Shown piece after piece: positions 19,309-30,900 of a stretch of DNA of 64,000 nt (its first letter is position 1; every line of letters starts with the position of its first letter). The DNA is taken from NCBI RefSeq assembly GCF_003094615.1, contig NZ_QDKO01000019.1, forward strand, positions 1-64,000, read 5' to 3'. This DNA comes from Caulobacter radicis. Lineage in GTDB: Bacteria; Pseudomonadota; Alphaproteobacteria; Caulobacterales; Caulobacteraceae. The notes beneath the pieces are model-generated. The model saw nothing but the letters and a program-made list of their open reading frames with translations. It searched no databases and had not been told where the DNA came from. Made by a program: the position numbers and the translations under genes.

Positions 19309-20976
19309 TCAATCCAGCGACCGGTCCTTCGTCTCCGGCAGCAGGAACAGCGTGACCAGCACGCTGATCAGGGTGAAGAGGACCGGGTACCAGAGCCCGG
19401 CGTAGATATCCCCCACCGCCGCCACGATGGCGAAGGCGCTGAACGGCACGAATCCGCCGATCCAGCCGGTGCCGATGTGATAGGGCAGCGACAGGGCCGT
19501 GTAGCGCACCCGCGTGGGGAAGAGCTCGACCAGGGCCGCGGCCAGGGGGCCGTAGAGGGCGGTGGCCCCGACCACGAACACCAAGAGGACGCCGAACACG
19601 CCCCAGAGGTTCATCCGTTCGGGATCGGCGGTGGTCGGATAGCCGGCCTTGGCCAGGGCCGCCTTGATGGCGGCCTCGCCGGCGGTCTTCACCGCCTTGG
19701 CTTCGGCGGCCGGCAGGCCCGTGGCGCTCTTCGAGACGATGCGCGTCTCGCCCAACTGGACGATCGCCTGCGAACCGGCCGGGCCGGCGTGGTTGGCGTA
19801 GGAGACGCCGGCGTTGGCCAAGGCGCCCTTGGCGATGTCGCAGGACGAGACGAAGGCGGCCTTGCCGATGGGATCAAATTGCAGGGCGCAGTCCGCGGGA
19901 TCGGCGGTGACGCTGACCGGCGCGCGGGCCGAGGCCTCGGCCAGGGCCGGATTGGCGGCGCGCTCCAGCAGGTGGAAGCCTGGGAAGTAGAAGGCCAGGG
20001 CCAGCGCCATGCCGCCCAGCATCACCGGCTTGCGGCCGATCCTGTCCGACAGGGCGCCGAACACGACGTAGAGCACCGCGCTGACCGCCGCTGCGGCCAT
20101 CATCAGGGCGTTGATCGTGCCGGGCGAGACCTTGAGGAACTTCTCCATGAAGGTCTGGATGTAGAAGAAGGTCGTGTACCAGACCGCGCCCTGGGCCGAC
20201 ATGACGGCGAAGAACGCCAGCAGCACCAGCTTGAGGTTCTTCCACTGGCCGAAGGCCTCGGCGTAGGGCGCCTTGGACGCCGCGCCCTCCTGCTTCATCT
20301 TGGCGAAGGTCGGGCTTTCGCTGAGCTTCAGGCGCATCCAGACCGAGACCGCCAGCAGGCCGATCGAGACGGCGAAGGGAATGCGCCAGCCCCAGGCGTC
20401 GAAGGCGTCCGGGCCGACCAGGGCGCCCAGCAGCCAGCGGGTCGCCAGGATGACCAGCAGCGCCGCGAACAGGCCCAGCGACGCCGAGCTCTGCACCCAA
20501 GAGGTGGCCCGGCCGCGCTGGCCTGGCGGCGAGTGCTCGGCCACGTAGATCGCCGCACCGCCGTACTCGCCGCCCAGCGCGAAGCCCTGCACGCAGCGCA
20601 GGATGATCAGCAGGATCGGGGCGATGATCCCCGCCTGCTGGAAGGTGGGCAGCAGGGCGATGGCGAAGGTGGCGCCGCCCATCAAGAGCACCGTGGCCAG
20701 GAACGCGCCCTTGCGGCCGGCCTGATCGCCGATCTTGCCGAACACCAGGGCGCCCAGCGGCCGGAAGGCGAAGCCGACCCCGAACAGGGCCAGGGCCGCC
20801 ACGTAGCCGGCGGTGTCGGACAGGCCGGTGAAGAAGGTCTTGGAAATGACCTGGGCCAGGCTGCCGAAGATGAAGAAGTCGTACCACTCGAAGGCCGTGC
20901 CGGCCGACGAGGCCGCCACCACCGTGCGCATCGACGCGCCCTTCTTCTGCGTGGCGCCGGCTGTCGTGTCCGTCAT
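19309..20976 (-). CDS. MFS transporter, metabolite:H+ symporter (MHS/ProP-like) type
   Basis: A 555-residue inner-membrane carrier. The N-terminus AGTAFEWYDFFIFG and the loop 2-3 motif FGKIGDQAGRKGAF are diagnostic of the MHS subfamily, whose members import carboxylates, betaine or shikimate with protons. Between the eighth and ninth predicted membrane segments (residues ~335-445) is an extra, mostly polar ~100-residue insertion with two Cys residues. That makes it longer than the usual ~430-500. Substrate unknown. Confidence 0.88.
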   Translation of the reverse strand: MTDTTAGATQKKGASMRTVVAASSAGTAFEWYDFFIFGSLAQVISKTFFTGLSDTAGYVAALALFGVGFAFRPLGALVFGKIGDQAGRKGAFLATVLLMGGATFAIALLPTFQQAGIIAPILLIILRCVQGFALGGEYGGAAIYVAEHSPPGQRGRATSWVQSSASLGLFAALLVILATRWLLGALVGPDAFDAWGWRIPFAVSIGLLAVSVWMRLKLSESPTFAKMKQEGAASKAPYAEAFGQWKNLKLVLLAFFAVMSAQGAVWYTTFFYIQTFMEKFLKVSPGTINALMMAAAAVSAVLYVVFGALSDRIGRKPVMLGGMALALAFYFPGFHLLERAANPALAEASARAPVSVTADPADCALQFDPIGKAAFVSSCDIAKGALANAGVSYANHAGPAGSQAIVQLGETRIVSKSATGLPAAEAKAVKTAGEAAIKAALAKAGYPTTADPERMNLWGVFGVLLVFVVGATALYGPLAAALVELFPTRVRYTALSLPYHIGTGWIGGFVPFSAFAIVAAVGDIYAGLWYPVLFTLISVLVTLFLLPETKDRSLD

Positions 20977-21052
20977 GCGGATCCCCCTGGTTGGCAGGAG
21001 GATTAGACCGTAACGCCGGTCGCTGAAAAGGGCCGCCGATCGTGCGGGCTGG

Positions 21053-23722
<2,670 letters not shown>

Positions 23723-23861
23723 CCCAGCTCCCGGCGGAAGGTGAGGCGGATTGTCGCGACCAAGGGTAAACTTAAGGTTGGCGTCGGCGCGTTGTGCGCG
23801 AGAAATCTCGCGCTGGTCGCGTCAGGCGGGGCGAAAATCGCGTCGGCCGCCGCCCGCAAAG

Positions 23862-23893
23862 AAAAACCCCGCCCGGATCGCTCCGGGCGGGGT
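23862..23893 (-). terminator. Intrinsic terminator after the siderophore receptor gene
   Basis: On the minus strand, ACCCCGCCCGGA, loop GCGA, TCCGGGCGGGGT followed by a T-rich tract (TTTTTC). Confidence 0.9.
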
Positions 23894-23924
23894 CTTCATG
23901 TGATCGTTCGCCGGAGCGAAGGGA

Positions 23925-26297
23925 TCAGTAGCGGACGTTCAGCGTCAGCATGGTCTGGCGGGCCGGCGCCGGGTCGGCGTGGTGCACGCCGTTGGTGCGC
24001 AGGATGTAGCGCTCGTCCGTCAGGTTCTGGACGTTCAGCTGCAGGTCGACCTTGTCGTTGATCTGGTACGAGGCGAAGGCGTCGTAGCGGGTGTAGGACG
24101 GGATGTAGATGCCGTTGGCGCCGCCGCCGGCCCCGCCCTGGTTGCCGCCGAAGGTCTTCGACACGTAGTAGGCGCCGCCGCCGATCGTCAGCGGACGCAG
24201 CACGCGATAGGTCGTGAACAGGCTGAAGGTGTTCTTCGGCGTGTTGGCCAGCGGGTCGCCGGTGTTGAGGTGCGGCGTCACGGTAGGCGTGCCGTTGACG
24301 GTGGTGATGGTGACCGCGCCGCGAACCAGCTCGCTGTCCATGTAGGTGTAGCCGCCGAACACCTGCCACTTGGGCGTGATCTTGCCGGATACGCCGAGCT
24401 CGACGCCCTGAACGCGGGTCTCGCCGACCTGGGCGAAGTCGGTGGCCGCCGGGCCGACCAGGATCTGGGCGTTCTTGCGCTCGGTGCGGAACAGCGCGCC
24501 CGACAGGGCCAGCTGGTCGCCGAACAGGTTCCACTTCGCGCCCAGCTCGTAGCTGGTGGTGTCTTCCGGATCGAGGACGGTGGTCGACAGGCTGCCCGAG
24601 CCCATGCCGCCCGAACCGTTCTGGTCGCCCGCCGCGATGGTCGGCGGGGTCGAGGAGGTGGCGTAGGAGCCGTAGATGCTGCTCGAGGCGGTCGGCTTGT
24701 AGTTCAGGCCGATCTGGTAGTTGACGAAGTCCCAGCTGGTCTTGGGCGCGTTGGTGTAGGTGACCGAGGTGATCACGCCGTTGGTGTTGGTCGAGGCGGC
24801 GTTATAGCCCTGGGTCGAATAGTCGTCGTAGCGGACGCCGACGTTCAGCAGCAGCTTCTCGGTCAGCTTGAGCGTGTCGAAGGCGTAGATCGCCGCGGTC
24901 TTGGTCTTCGACTGCGAAGCCGGGCCGCGGTTGATCGTGCCGCTCCAGGCGTCGCTGGGGTTCGGCGCGTAGAGACGCGTGCAGTCGCCGGTGCCGGCGC
25001 CGGTAAAGCCGACCGGGCAGCTCGAACCGCTGGCGGTGTAGAAGGTGTAGCTGGCGTTGTCGTTCTGCTCGCGGCCGAGCTCGAAGCCGGCGTTGAAGCT
25101 GTTCTCCACGGAGCCCAGGTTGAACTTGCCGCTGACGTCGCTGACGAAGGAGATGGTCGTGGTCTCGTTCCAGCGCGACTTGGTGCCGCGCTTCATCCAC
25201 CACTCGCCGGCCACGAACTGGGCCGCGCCGCCGTCGCCGGGGTTGGTGACGAAGTAGTCGTTCAGCGTCTTGCCATAGCGGAAGGCCTGGCGGACCGAGA
25301 AGTTGTCGTTGATCTCGTGACGGACGGCGACCGTGGCGATGTCGGCCTTGGTCTTCATCCAGTCGCGGTCGAGGCCGTAGTAGGCGTCGCGCGAGACGTC
25401 GAGAATGCCGCTGGTCGGACGGGTGCGGCTGTCGGTGCCGGCCACGCCCCAGGTGCGCTTGCTGGCCAGCGGGATGCCGTAGTCGGGATCCTGGTCGGTA
25501 TCCAGGTGATAGTAGCTGAAGGTCAGCTGGGTCGCCGTGTCGATGCCGAAGGCCAGCGACGGCGCGATGCCCCAGCGCTTGAAGTCGACGCTGTCGCGCC
25601 CGGGCGTGTCGCCCTCGGTGACCATCAGGTTCAGGCGGAAGGCGGCGTTCTCGCCGAAGGCGTAGTTACCGTCGGCGGTGCCGCGGTAATAGTTGTCGGT
25701 GCCGATGGCGGCCGAACCACGCAGGAAGGTGCTGGTCTTGGGCGACTTGCTCGACAGGTTGATGCTGCCGCCGCCCGAGCCACGGCCGCTGTAGACCGAG
25801 TCCGGACCCTTGATGACCTCGACCTGTTCCAGGTTGAAGACTTCGCGGGTCTGGCCGCCGGTGTCGCGGATGCCGTCGACGAAGATGTTGTTGCCCGAGG
25901 ACTGGCCGCGGATGAACGGACGGTCGGCCAGGGGCTGGCCGCCTTCGCCGGCGCCGAAGGTGATGCCCGGCGAGGTGCGCAGGATGTCCTGCAGCGAGGT
26001 GGCGGCGGTCTGTTCGATGATCTGGCTGGAGATCACCGTGATCGAGCGCGGCGTGTCGACCAGCGGGGCGGTGTACTTGCCCGACTGCATGTCGGTGGCC
26101 TTGCGGGCGTCGACGGCGACGCCGGAGACTTCCTGCACGTCGGCCGCGCCAGGGGCCGTGGCGACCGGCGCGTCGGCGTCGGCGGCGAAGGCGGCGGGCG
26201 CCAGGGCGAGACCGGCTACGCCGGCGACGGCGGCGGCGCCCAGGGCGCGGCGAGCTTGGCTGCGAACGCCGGCGGCGGGCGAGGAAGGCTTATGCAT
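23925..26297 (-). CDS. TonB-dependent siderophore receptor (catecholate/Fiu-like)
   Basis: A 790-residue outer-membrane receptor. A long signal peptide ends near AAFAAD. A TonB-box-like stretch (EVSGVAV) follows, then the plug domain (DTPRSITVISSQIIEQ, QDILRTSPGITFGAGEGG, RPFIRGQSS, GIRDTGG, EVIKGPDSVYSGRGSGGGSINL), which matches the TonB-siderophore family. The 22-strand barrel ends in the terminal aromatic Tyr. Start ATG 26297 is chosen because the signal peptide begins there; the frame runs 51 codons further upstream. A palindrome at 26355-26381 may be an iron-regulator site. Confidence 0.93.
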   Translation of the reverse strand: MHKPSSPAAGVRSQARRALGAAAVAGVAGLALAPAAFAADADAPVATAPGAADVQEVSGVAVDARKATDMQSGKYTAPLVDTPRSITVISSQIIEQTAATSLQDILRTSPGITFGAGEGGQPLADRPFIRGQSSGNNIFVDGIRDTGGQTREVFNLEQVEVIKGPDSVYSGRGSGGGSINLSSKSPKTSTFLRGSAAIGTDNYYRGTADGNYAFGENAAFRLNLMVTEGDTPGRDSVDFKRWGIAPSLAFGIDTATQLTFSYYHLDTDQDPDYGIPLASKRTWGVAGTDSRTRPTSGILDVSRDAYYGLDRDWMKTKADIATVAVRHEINDNFSVRQAFRYGKTLNDYFVTNPGDGGAAQFVAGEWWMKRGTKSRWNETTTISFVSDVSGKFNLGSVENSFNAGFELGREQNDNASYTFYTASGSSCPVGFTGAGTGDCTRLYAPNPSDAWSGTINRGPASQSKTKTAAIYAFDTLKLTEKLLLNVGVRYDDYSTQGYNAASTNTNGVITSVTYTNAPKTSWDFVNYQIGLNYKPTASSSIYGSYATSSTPPTIAAGDQNGSGGMGSGSLSTTVLDPEDTTSYELGAKWNLFGDQLALSGALFRTERKNAQILVGPAATDFAQVGETRVQGVELGVSGKITPKWQVFGGYTYMDSELVRGAVTITTVNGTPTVTPHLNTGDPLANTPKNTFSLFTTYRVLRPLTIGGGAYYVSKTFGGNQGGAGGGANGIYIPSYTRYDAFASYQINDKVDLQLNVQNLTDERYILRTNGVHHADPAPARQTMLTLNVRY

Positions 26298-26354
26298 CTT
26301 GTCGAGAGACCCCAGCTCGGGTCGCGGGGGAGGATCCGCGGCCCCTGTCCTGAA

Positions 26355-26381
26355 ATTGCGAGGCGTTCTTATTTTCGCAAT
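26355..26381. promoter_or_regulatory. Inverted repeat upstream of the siderophore receptor
   Basis: ATTGCGA and TCGCAAT arms separated by 13 bases within an AT-rich pocket, about 60 bases upstream of the receptor start. It is placed where a Fur-type operator would be expected, but the match to an alphaproteobacterial Fur site is loose. Confidence 0.3.
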
Positions 26382-26472
26382 TGCCGGGGTGCAATAATAA
26401 TCAGTCGCAGGAGGAGCACGGTCGCCGCTGCACGCGACAACCGTGACCATTATGCAACGTATCGCGCCTGTA

Positions 26473-27252
26473 TCAGGCGCCGCGGGCGACGAACCAGCCG
26501 TTCCGGAAGCCCTGGTCGGCCTTGCCGTAGATGAAGGGCTCGCCTTCCGGGGTAGTGAAGCGGCCGCCGGCGGCGACGATCAGGGCGTGACCGGCGGCGG
26601 TGTCCCACTCCATGGTCGGCCCGTGGCGCGGATAGATGTCGGCCGCGCCCTCGGCGATGCGGGCCAGCTTGATCGACGAGTCCATCGGCGCGCGCAGGGA
26701 AAAGCCGTACTGGTCGGCCAGGGCGGTGGCCTTGTCTTCCTTCATGGTGTGGCTGACCAGGGCCAGGGCCTGTCCTTCGGGCCAGGCGCGCGCCCGCACC
26801 GGCGTCTCGGCGCCGCTGGGCCCCTCGCGCTTGACCACCCCGCCGTCGGCCGTGAACCAGACCTCGCCGGTGGCGGGGGCGCAGACGGCGCCGGCGACCG
26901 GCGCGCCGTTGTCGATCAGGCCGATGTTGACGGTGAAGTTGGGATCGCCGCGCACGAAGGCCTTGGTGCCGTCGACCGGGTCGACCAGGAAGAAGCGCGG
27001 GCCGATCTGGTCGGGCGTGCCGTACTCGCAGGCGTGCTCTTCGGAGATGGCGGGGATGTCGGGGTAGCGCTCGGCCAGCAGGGCCAGGATCACCTTTTCG
27101 CCGGCCCTGTCGGCCTCGGTCACCGGGCTCTCGTCGGCCTTGCGCACGACGTCGAGCTCGGTCCGCCAGAACGGCAGGATCACCTCGGCGGCGGCCTCGA
27201 CGATCCTGGCCAGATCGCGACCGATGTCGGCCGGAAGGGGGGCGGAGCTCAT
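26473..27252 (-). CDS. cysQ: 3'(2'),5'-bisphosphate nucleotidase CysQ
   Basis: A 259-residue member of the inositol monophosphatase superfamily that removes the 3'-phosphate of PAP/PAPS during sulfate assimilation. Metal-binding motifs are EEHA (residues ~72-75), DPVDGTKAFVRG (~91-102) and the C-terminal WDTAAGHALIVAAGG. The DGTKAF form points to CysQ rather than a general inositol phosphatase. It overlaps the upstream DUF3553 gene by ATGA. Confidence 0.92.
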   Translation of the reverse strand: MSSAPLPADIGRDLARIVEAAAEVILPFWRTELDVVRKADESPVTEADRAGEKVILALLAERYPDIPAISEEHACEYGTPDQIGPRFFLVDPVDGTKAFVRGDPNFTVNIGLIDNGAPVAGAVCAPATGEVWFTADGGVVKREGPSGAETPVRARAWPEGQALALVSHTMKEDKATALADQYGFSLRAPMDSSIKLARIAEGAADIYPRHGPTMEWDTAAGHALIVAAGGRFTTPEGEPFIYGKADQGFRNGWFVARGA

Positions 27253-27437
27253 GCTTGTCCTCGGGGGTCGTCGCCGACGAAGACCAGTCTCACGACGCGG
27301 GCGTCGATCGTCTGCTTGCCGGCCTCTTCGAAATTCACGGTGACGCGATGGCCGGTCACGGACTGCACCTGGCCAAGGCCCCAGTCGGGCTGGCCCGGAT
27401 GGCGCACCAGCACGCCAGGTTCGAGAAACGGATCCAT
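27249..27437 (-). CDS. DUF3553 domain protein
   Basis: A 62-residue protein that fits the DUF3553 family: an N-terminal VLVRHPGQPDWGLGQVQSV segment and a VTVNFEEAGKQTI strand. This is a small SH3-like beta fold, also found in PcrA/UvrD C-termini and CarD-like proteins. Its stop overlaps the cysQ start (ATGA), so the two form an operon. Function unknown; nucleic-acid or protein binding is a guess from the fold. Confidence 0.85.
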   Translation of the reverse strand: MDPFLEPGVLVRHPGQPDWGLGQVQSVTGHRVTVNFEEAGKQTIDARVVRLVFVGDDPRGQA

Positions 27438-27456
27438 CACGGCTCCCTGATAGTGC

Positions 27457-27490
27457 CTGGCGCGCCAAAGTGTGAGCGGTTTTCGGCGCC
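27457..27490 (+). repeat. Palindromic element with AAAGTGTG loop, copy 3 (short)
   Basis: GGCGCGCC-AAAGTGTGAGCGGTTTT-CGGCGCC. The loop core matches the elements at 15216-15264 and 28336-28380 while the arms differ. It lies in the gap between the divergent DUF3553 and chpT genes. Confidence 0.55.
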
Positions 27491-27578
27491 GTCCGGCGCC
27501 GATCTGTGCGCGGCCTGGTTGAACCCGATTTCGCGGCGACGTTTGCCAAAGCCCCAAATCACGCCAAAGATCGCGCCC

Positions 27579-28265
27579 ATGACCGACACCGCCGCCCCCG
27601 CCTCGCCCGCGCCCGCCGCTTCGCTGGACGTCAACGGTCCGGATTTCGCCGCCCTGGTGGCCGCGCGCCTGTGTCACGACTTCATCAGCCCGGCCAGCGC
27701 CATCGTCTCGGGCCTTGACCTGCTGGAGGATCCCAGCGCCCAGGACATGCGTGACGACGCCATGAGCCTGATCAGCAGCTCGGCCCGCAAGCTGGCCGAC
27801 CTCCTGCAATTCACCCGCGTGGCCTTCGGCGCCTCGGCCTCCGCCGAGTCCTTCGACTCCCGCGAGCTGGAGCGGCTGGCCCAGCAGGGCGTCTTCGCCC
27901 ACGTGCGCCCGAACCTGACCTGGGACATCGCGCCGCAGCCGCTGAACAAGGCCGCCTCGCGCGCCCTGCTCAACATCGCCCAGATCGCCGCCAGCGCCCT
28001 GCCGGCCGGCGGCGCGGCCACCCTGCGCGCCGTCGTCGCCGACGGCCGCACGGCGATCACCGCCGACGCGGTCGGCCCGCGCGCGCGCCTGCGTCCCGAA
28101 GTCCTGGCCGGCCTCAAGGGCGAGCCGCTGGGCGAGGGCCTGGGCGGTCCGTGGGTGCAGGCGGCCTATCTGTTCTCGGTGGTCCGCGCCGCCGGCGGCC
28201 AGATCGGCGTCGAGGTCGCCGAGGAACGCGTCAGCATCGCCGCCTGGACGCCGGCGCTCGACTGA
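27579..28265 (+). CDS. chpT: Histidine phosphotransferase ChpT
   Basis: Passes phosphate from the hybrid kinase CckA to the master regulator CtrA and to CpdR, coupling cell-cycle transcription and proteolysis. The 228-residue protein starts with a short disordered tail. The DHp-like helix then carries the phospho-accepting His33 in ARLCHDFISPASAIVSGLD, followed by a degenerate ATPase-like domain (ARLRPEVLAGLKG, GGPWVQAAYL). The near-exact match of these stretches to Caulobacter ChpT is a strong indicator of the organism. ATG at 27579; the frame is open upstream but the extension is not conserved-looking. Confidence 0.96.
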   Translation: MTDTAAPASPAPAASLDVNGPDFAALVAARLCHDFISPASAIVSGLDLLEDPSAQDMRDDAMSLISSSARKLADLLQFTRVAFGASASAESFDSRELERLAQQGVFAHVRPNLTWDIAPQPLNKAASRALLNIAQIAASALPAGGAATLRAVVADGRTAITADAVGPRARLRPEVLAGLKGEPLGEGLGGPWVQAAYLFSVVRAAGGQIGVEVAEERVSIAAWTPALD

Positions 28266-28335
28266 ACCGTACGTTTTTGCGCGCCGTCACCGCTCCTTAA
28301 CCCGGATCGGCCAATCCTGTTCGTCTAGGATTTGA

Positions 28336-28380
28336 AGCGCGTCAGTCGGCGAAACCGCACACACTTTCGCCTGACGCGCT
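28336..28380 (-). repeat. Palindromic element with conserved AAAGTGTG loop, copy 2
   Basis: Read on the minus strand: AGCGCGTCAGGCGAAA, loop GTGTGTGCGG, TTTCGCCGACTGACGCGCT. This is the same element as at 15216-15264, in the opposite orientation relative to the window. It fills the gap between chpT and the CheY-like gene. Confidence 0.8.
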
Positions 28381-28399
28381 CGCCGATTTGGAGCGCGCC

Positions 28400-28765
28400 G
28401 TGAAGACCTGCCTCGTCGTCGACGACAGCCGGGTGATCCGCAAGGTGGCCCGCCGTGCGTTGGAGGACATCGGCTTCGAGATCGCCGAGGCCGCCGACGG
28501 CATGGAGGCGCTGGCCTGGTGTCGCGCGGCCATGCCCGACGCCGTCCTGCTCGACTGGAACATGCCGGTGATGAACGGCCTGGAATTCCTGCAGCGTCTG
28601 CGCCAGGAACCGGGCGGCGACACGCCGGTCGTGGTGTTCTGCACGGTCGAGAACAGGGTCGACAACATTCGGCTGGCGCTCGAGCACGGCGCCGACGAGT
28701 ACATCATGAAGCCCTTCGACGGCGAGATCATCGCCGCCAAGTTCGCCGAGGCGGGCCTGCTATGA
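28400..28765 (+). CDS. CheY-like single-domain response regulator
   Basis: A 121-residue receiver domain with the acidic pair near residues 8-9 (VVDDS), phospho-acceptor Asp52 in LLDWNMPV, and the conserved Lys in YIMKPFD. No output domain. GTG at 28400 is preferred to the upstream TTG (28388) because GGAG sits 6 bases before it. It overlaps the CheR-like gene by ATGA. The chpT-receiver-cheR order suggests a signalling operon, perhaps chemotaxis- or cell-cycle-linked. Confidence 0.92.
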   Translation: MKTCLVVDDSRVIRKVARRALEDIGFEIAEAADGMEALAWCRAAMPDAVLLDWNMPVMNGLEFLQRLRQEPGGDTPVVVFCTVENRVDNIRLALEHGADEYIMKPFDGEIIAAKFAEAGLL

Positions 28766-29592
28766 TCCCCGAGGACATGGACCTGCTGGCGGCGCTGGGC
28801 CGCGCCCGCGCCGGCCTGAAGGTCGAGACCGACAAGCACTACGTCGTCGAGAGCCGTCTGGCGCCGCTGGCCCGTCGCGAAGGCTATCCGTCGATCGAGG
28901 CCCTGATGGCGGCCCTGCGCGCCAAGCGCGAGGAGCGATTGATCTGGGCGGTGGTCGAGGCCCTGACGGTCAACGAGACCGCCTTTTTCCGCGACCGCGA
29001 CACCTTCGCCTTCCTGCGCGACGTGGCGATGCCGGAACTGTCGCGCCGCCGCAAGGACGGCTCGGTGCGGGTGTGGAGCGCGGCCTGCTCGACCGGCCAG
29101 GAGATCTATTCGCTGGCCATCGCCGCCGACGAGGCGCGGGGCCTGGAGCCGGGCGTGAGGTTCGAGTTCTTCGCCTCCGACCTGTCCGAACGCTGCCTGG
29201 AGAAGGCCCAGAGCGGGCTCTACACCCAATTCGAGGTCCAGCGCGGCCTGCCGATCCGGCTGCTGATCAAGCACTTCGAGAACCAGGACGAGACCTGGGC
29301 GATCTCGCCGCGCATCCGCCAGGCCGTGCGTTGGCGGCGGATCAACCTGGTGTCGGACCTGTCGGCCATGGGGCTCTTCGACCTCATCGTGCTGCGCAAC
29401 GTGCTGCCGGGCCTCGACCCGTCGGTGCGCGCGCGGATCATCGAGAGCATGGCCTCGCGCCTGACCGAGGACGGCCTGCTGGTGCTGGGCGAGGGCGAGA
29501 GCCTGGCGGGCGTCACCGACGCCCTGCATCCCCTGCCGGGACGCCCGGGCCTGTTCGCCCGTGATCCGGCGTTCCGCGCCGCGGCCGCCTAG
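28762..29592 (+). CDS. cheR: CheR-family protein-glutamate O-methyltransferase
   Basis: A 276-residue SAM-dependent methyltransferase that methylates glutamates of chemoreceptors or related sensor proteins. It has the CheR N-terminal helical domain with LTVNETAFFRD, then the SAM-binding WSAACSTGQEIYSLAIA motif, and the FASDLSERCLEKAQSGLYTQ segment. The LRNVLPG motif replaces the usual LRNVLIYF. No receptors or cheB lie nearby, so its target is unclear. The stop overlaps the stop of the convergent gene by 2 bases. Confidence 0.92.
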   Translation: MIPEDMDLLAALGRARAGLKVETDKHYVVESRLAPLARREGYPSIEALMAALRAKREERLIWAVVEALTVNETAFFRDRDTFAFLRDVAMPELSRRRKDGSVRVWSAACSTGQEIYSLAIAADEARGLEPGVRFEFFASDLSERCLEKAQSGLYTQFEVQRGLPIRLLIKHFENQDETWAISPRIRQAVRWRRINLVSDLSAMGLFDLIVLRNVLPGLDPSVRARIIESMASRLTEDGLLVLGEGESLAGVTDALHPLPGRPGLFARDPAFRAAAA

Positions 29593-30692
29593 ATCCTCGC
29601 CCGACGCCGACGGCGCGGTACCAGGGTTTCCAGCGTTTCCGAGATCCAGCCGGCCAGCCTCCGTCGCATCGAGGCCGGCGGCTCGGGCGCGTCTGCCATC
29701 GCCTTGGACAGCTTGGCGAACAGCAGGGCGGCCGGACCCGGCGCGGCCAGCGCCGCCCGCGCGTCGAGGGCGTCGATCACCTGTCGCGAGATCCGTCGGT
29801 AGGGCGCGGCCGGAACCGCGTCGTGGGCGGCCGGCGTGCGGCAGTCGGAGAAGTCGGGCGCCAGGCCGCAACCGGCCCGCAGGGCTTCGCCGATCCTTGT
29901 CGCGTAGTCGGGGTCCTGGCCCAGGCGGTCGACGTCGATGACCAGGTCGGCCTGCGGCAAGGCCTTGAGGTAGGACAGCAGGTAGATCGCGAGAAAAGCG
30001 GTGAACGAGGTCCGCGACGGGGCCCGCTTCAGCCGCCGACGGACGGCGGCGATGCGCTGGGCCAGCGCGCCGGCCTTGGGCGTCGGCAGGCCCAGCTGCC
30101 GGGCCAGAGGCTGCGCCTCGGCGGCTTCCGACAGCAGGACGTACTGGCAGAGCTCGAAATAGGTCGGACGCGGCCGTTTGCGCAGCGAGTGGAACGACAG
30201 CCACTGCTGGAGTGGATCGCGGATCAGCACCACGTGAAAGCCGCCGAACCGCCGGCGCAGCCAGTCGATGCGGCCCAGCGTCCGGCAGCAGGCCAGCACC
30301 GGCGTCTGGCCGCCGGCCTGGGCGTGACTGACCAAGCCGGCGACATAGGCGGTCTGGGCGGCGTCCTGGGCGCCGGCCGGCAGGAAGTAGTCGTCGAGGG
30401 CGAAGCGCGGCTGGTAGCCGGCGACGCCGCCGCCCGGCGCCAGCAGGTCGGCGAATTCGGCGAGATAGGGAACGTCGTCCCCCGGGTGGCGCAGTCCGCT
30501 GGCGCGCGGGGTCTCGCGGGCGATGCGTTCAGGCGTCAGGGTCGCCAGCTGCTCGTGCCAGGGCTCGTAATAGGCGCGTACGCCGGGCAGGGCTCGAAAG
30601 CGGCTCCAGACATAGGTGCTCGAGCAGCGCCAGCCGCTGTGCACGAAGACCGGGGGGAGGGCGGGATCGGGATGGGCGACCGGGATCGTCAT
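29589..30692 (-). CDS. Sulfotransferase-like protein
   Basis: A 367-residue protein with a FVHSGWRCSSTYVW stretch (residues ~16-29) resembling the 5'-phosphosulfate-binding loop of PAPS sulfotransferases, and VVLIRDPLQQWLSFHSL (~154-170) resembling the 3'-phosphate-binding motif. The middle is helical and the C-terminus is Arg-rich. A role in sulfating a glycan or lipid would fit, but the match is to short motifs only. It is convergent with cheR. Confidence 0.65.
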   Translation of the reverse strand: MTIPVAHPDPALPPVFVHSGWRCSSTYVWSRFRALPGVRAYYEPWHEQLATLTPERIARETPRASGLRHPGDDVPYLAEFADLLAPGGGVAGYQPRFALDDYFLPAGAQDAAQTAYVAGLVSHAQAGGQTPVLACCRTLGRIDWLRRRFGGFHVVLIRDPLQQWLSFHSLRKRPRPTYFELCQYVLLSEAAEAQPLARQLGLPTPKAGALAQRIAAVRRRLKRAPSRTSFTAFLAIYLLSYLKALPQADLVIDVDRLGQDPDYATRIGEALRAGCGLAPDFSDCRTPAAHDAVPAAPYRRISRQVIDALDARAALAAPGPAALLFAKLSKAMADAPEPPASMRRRLAGWISETLETLVPRRRRRARI

Positions 30693-30845
30693 GGCCGCCA
30701 GGATCGGCGGCCCGATTGTCTGGCTTATCTCGCCGGCGACAGGAAAAGCGGGACGTTCTTGTCAGGCCTGCAACGCTTGATGCGCGTCCGAGACGCGGCG
30801 GCGCCGGTTCGGCGCCATCCTCGCAACAGGTCGATCCTAGACGGC

Positions 30846-30874
30846 AAAAGGCCCGCCCCTGGTCGGAGCGGGCC
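30846..30874 (-). terminator. Intrinsic terminator after the entericidin-like gene
   Basis: On the minus strand, a GGCCCGC / GCGGGCC stem followed by TTTT, 27 bases past the stop codon of the small lipoprotein gene. Confidence 0.8.
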
Positions 30875-30900
30875 CTGCGGTCGGGGCTGGGAGGCCCGTC

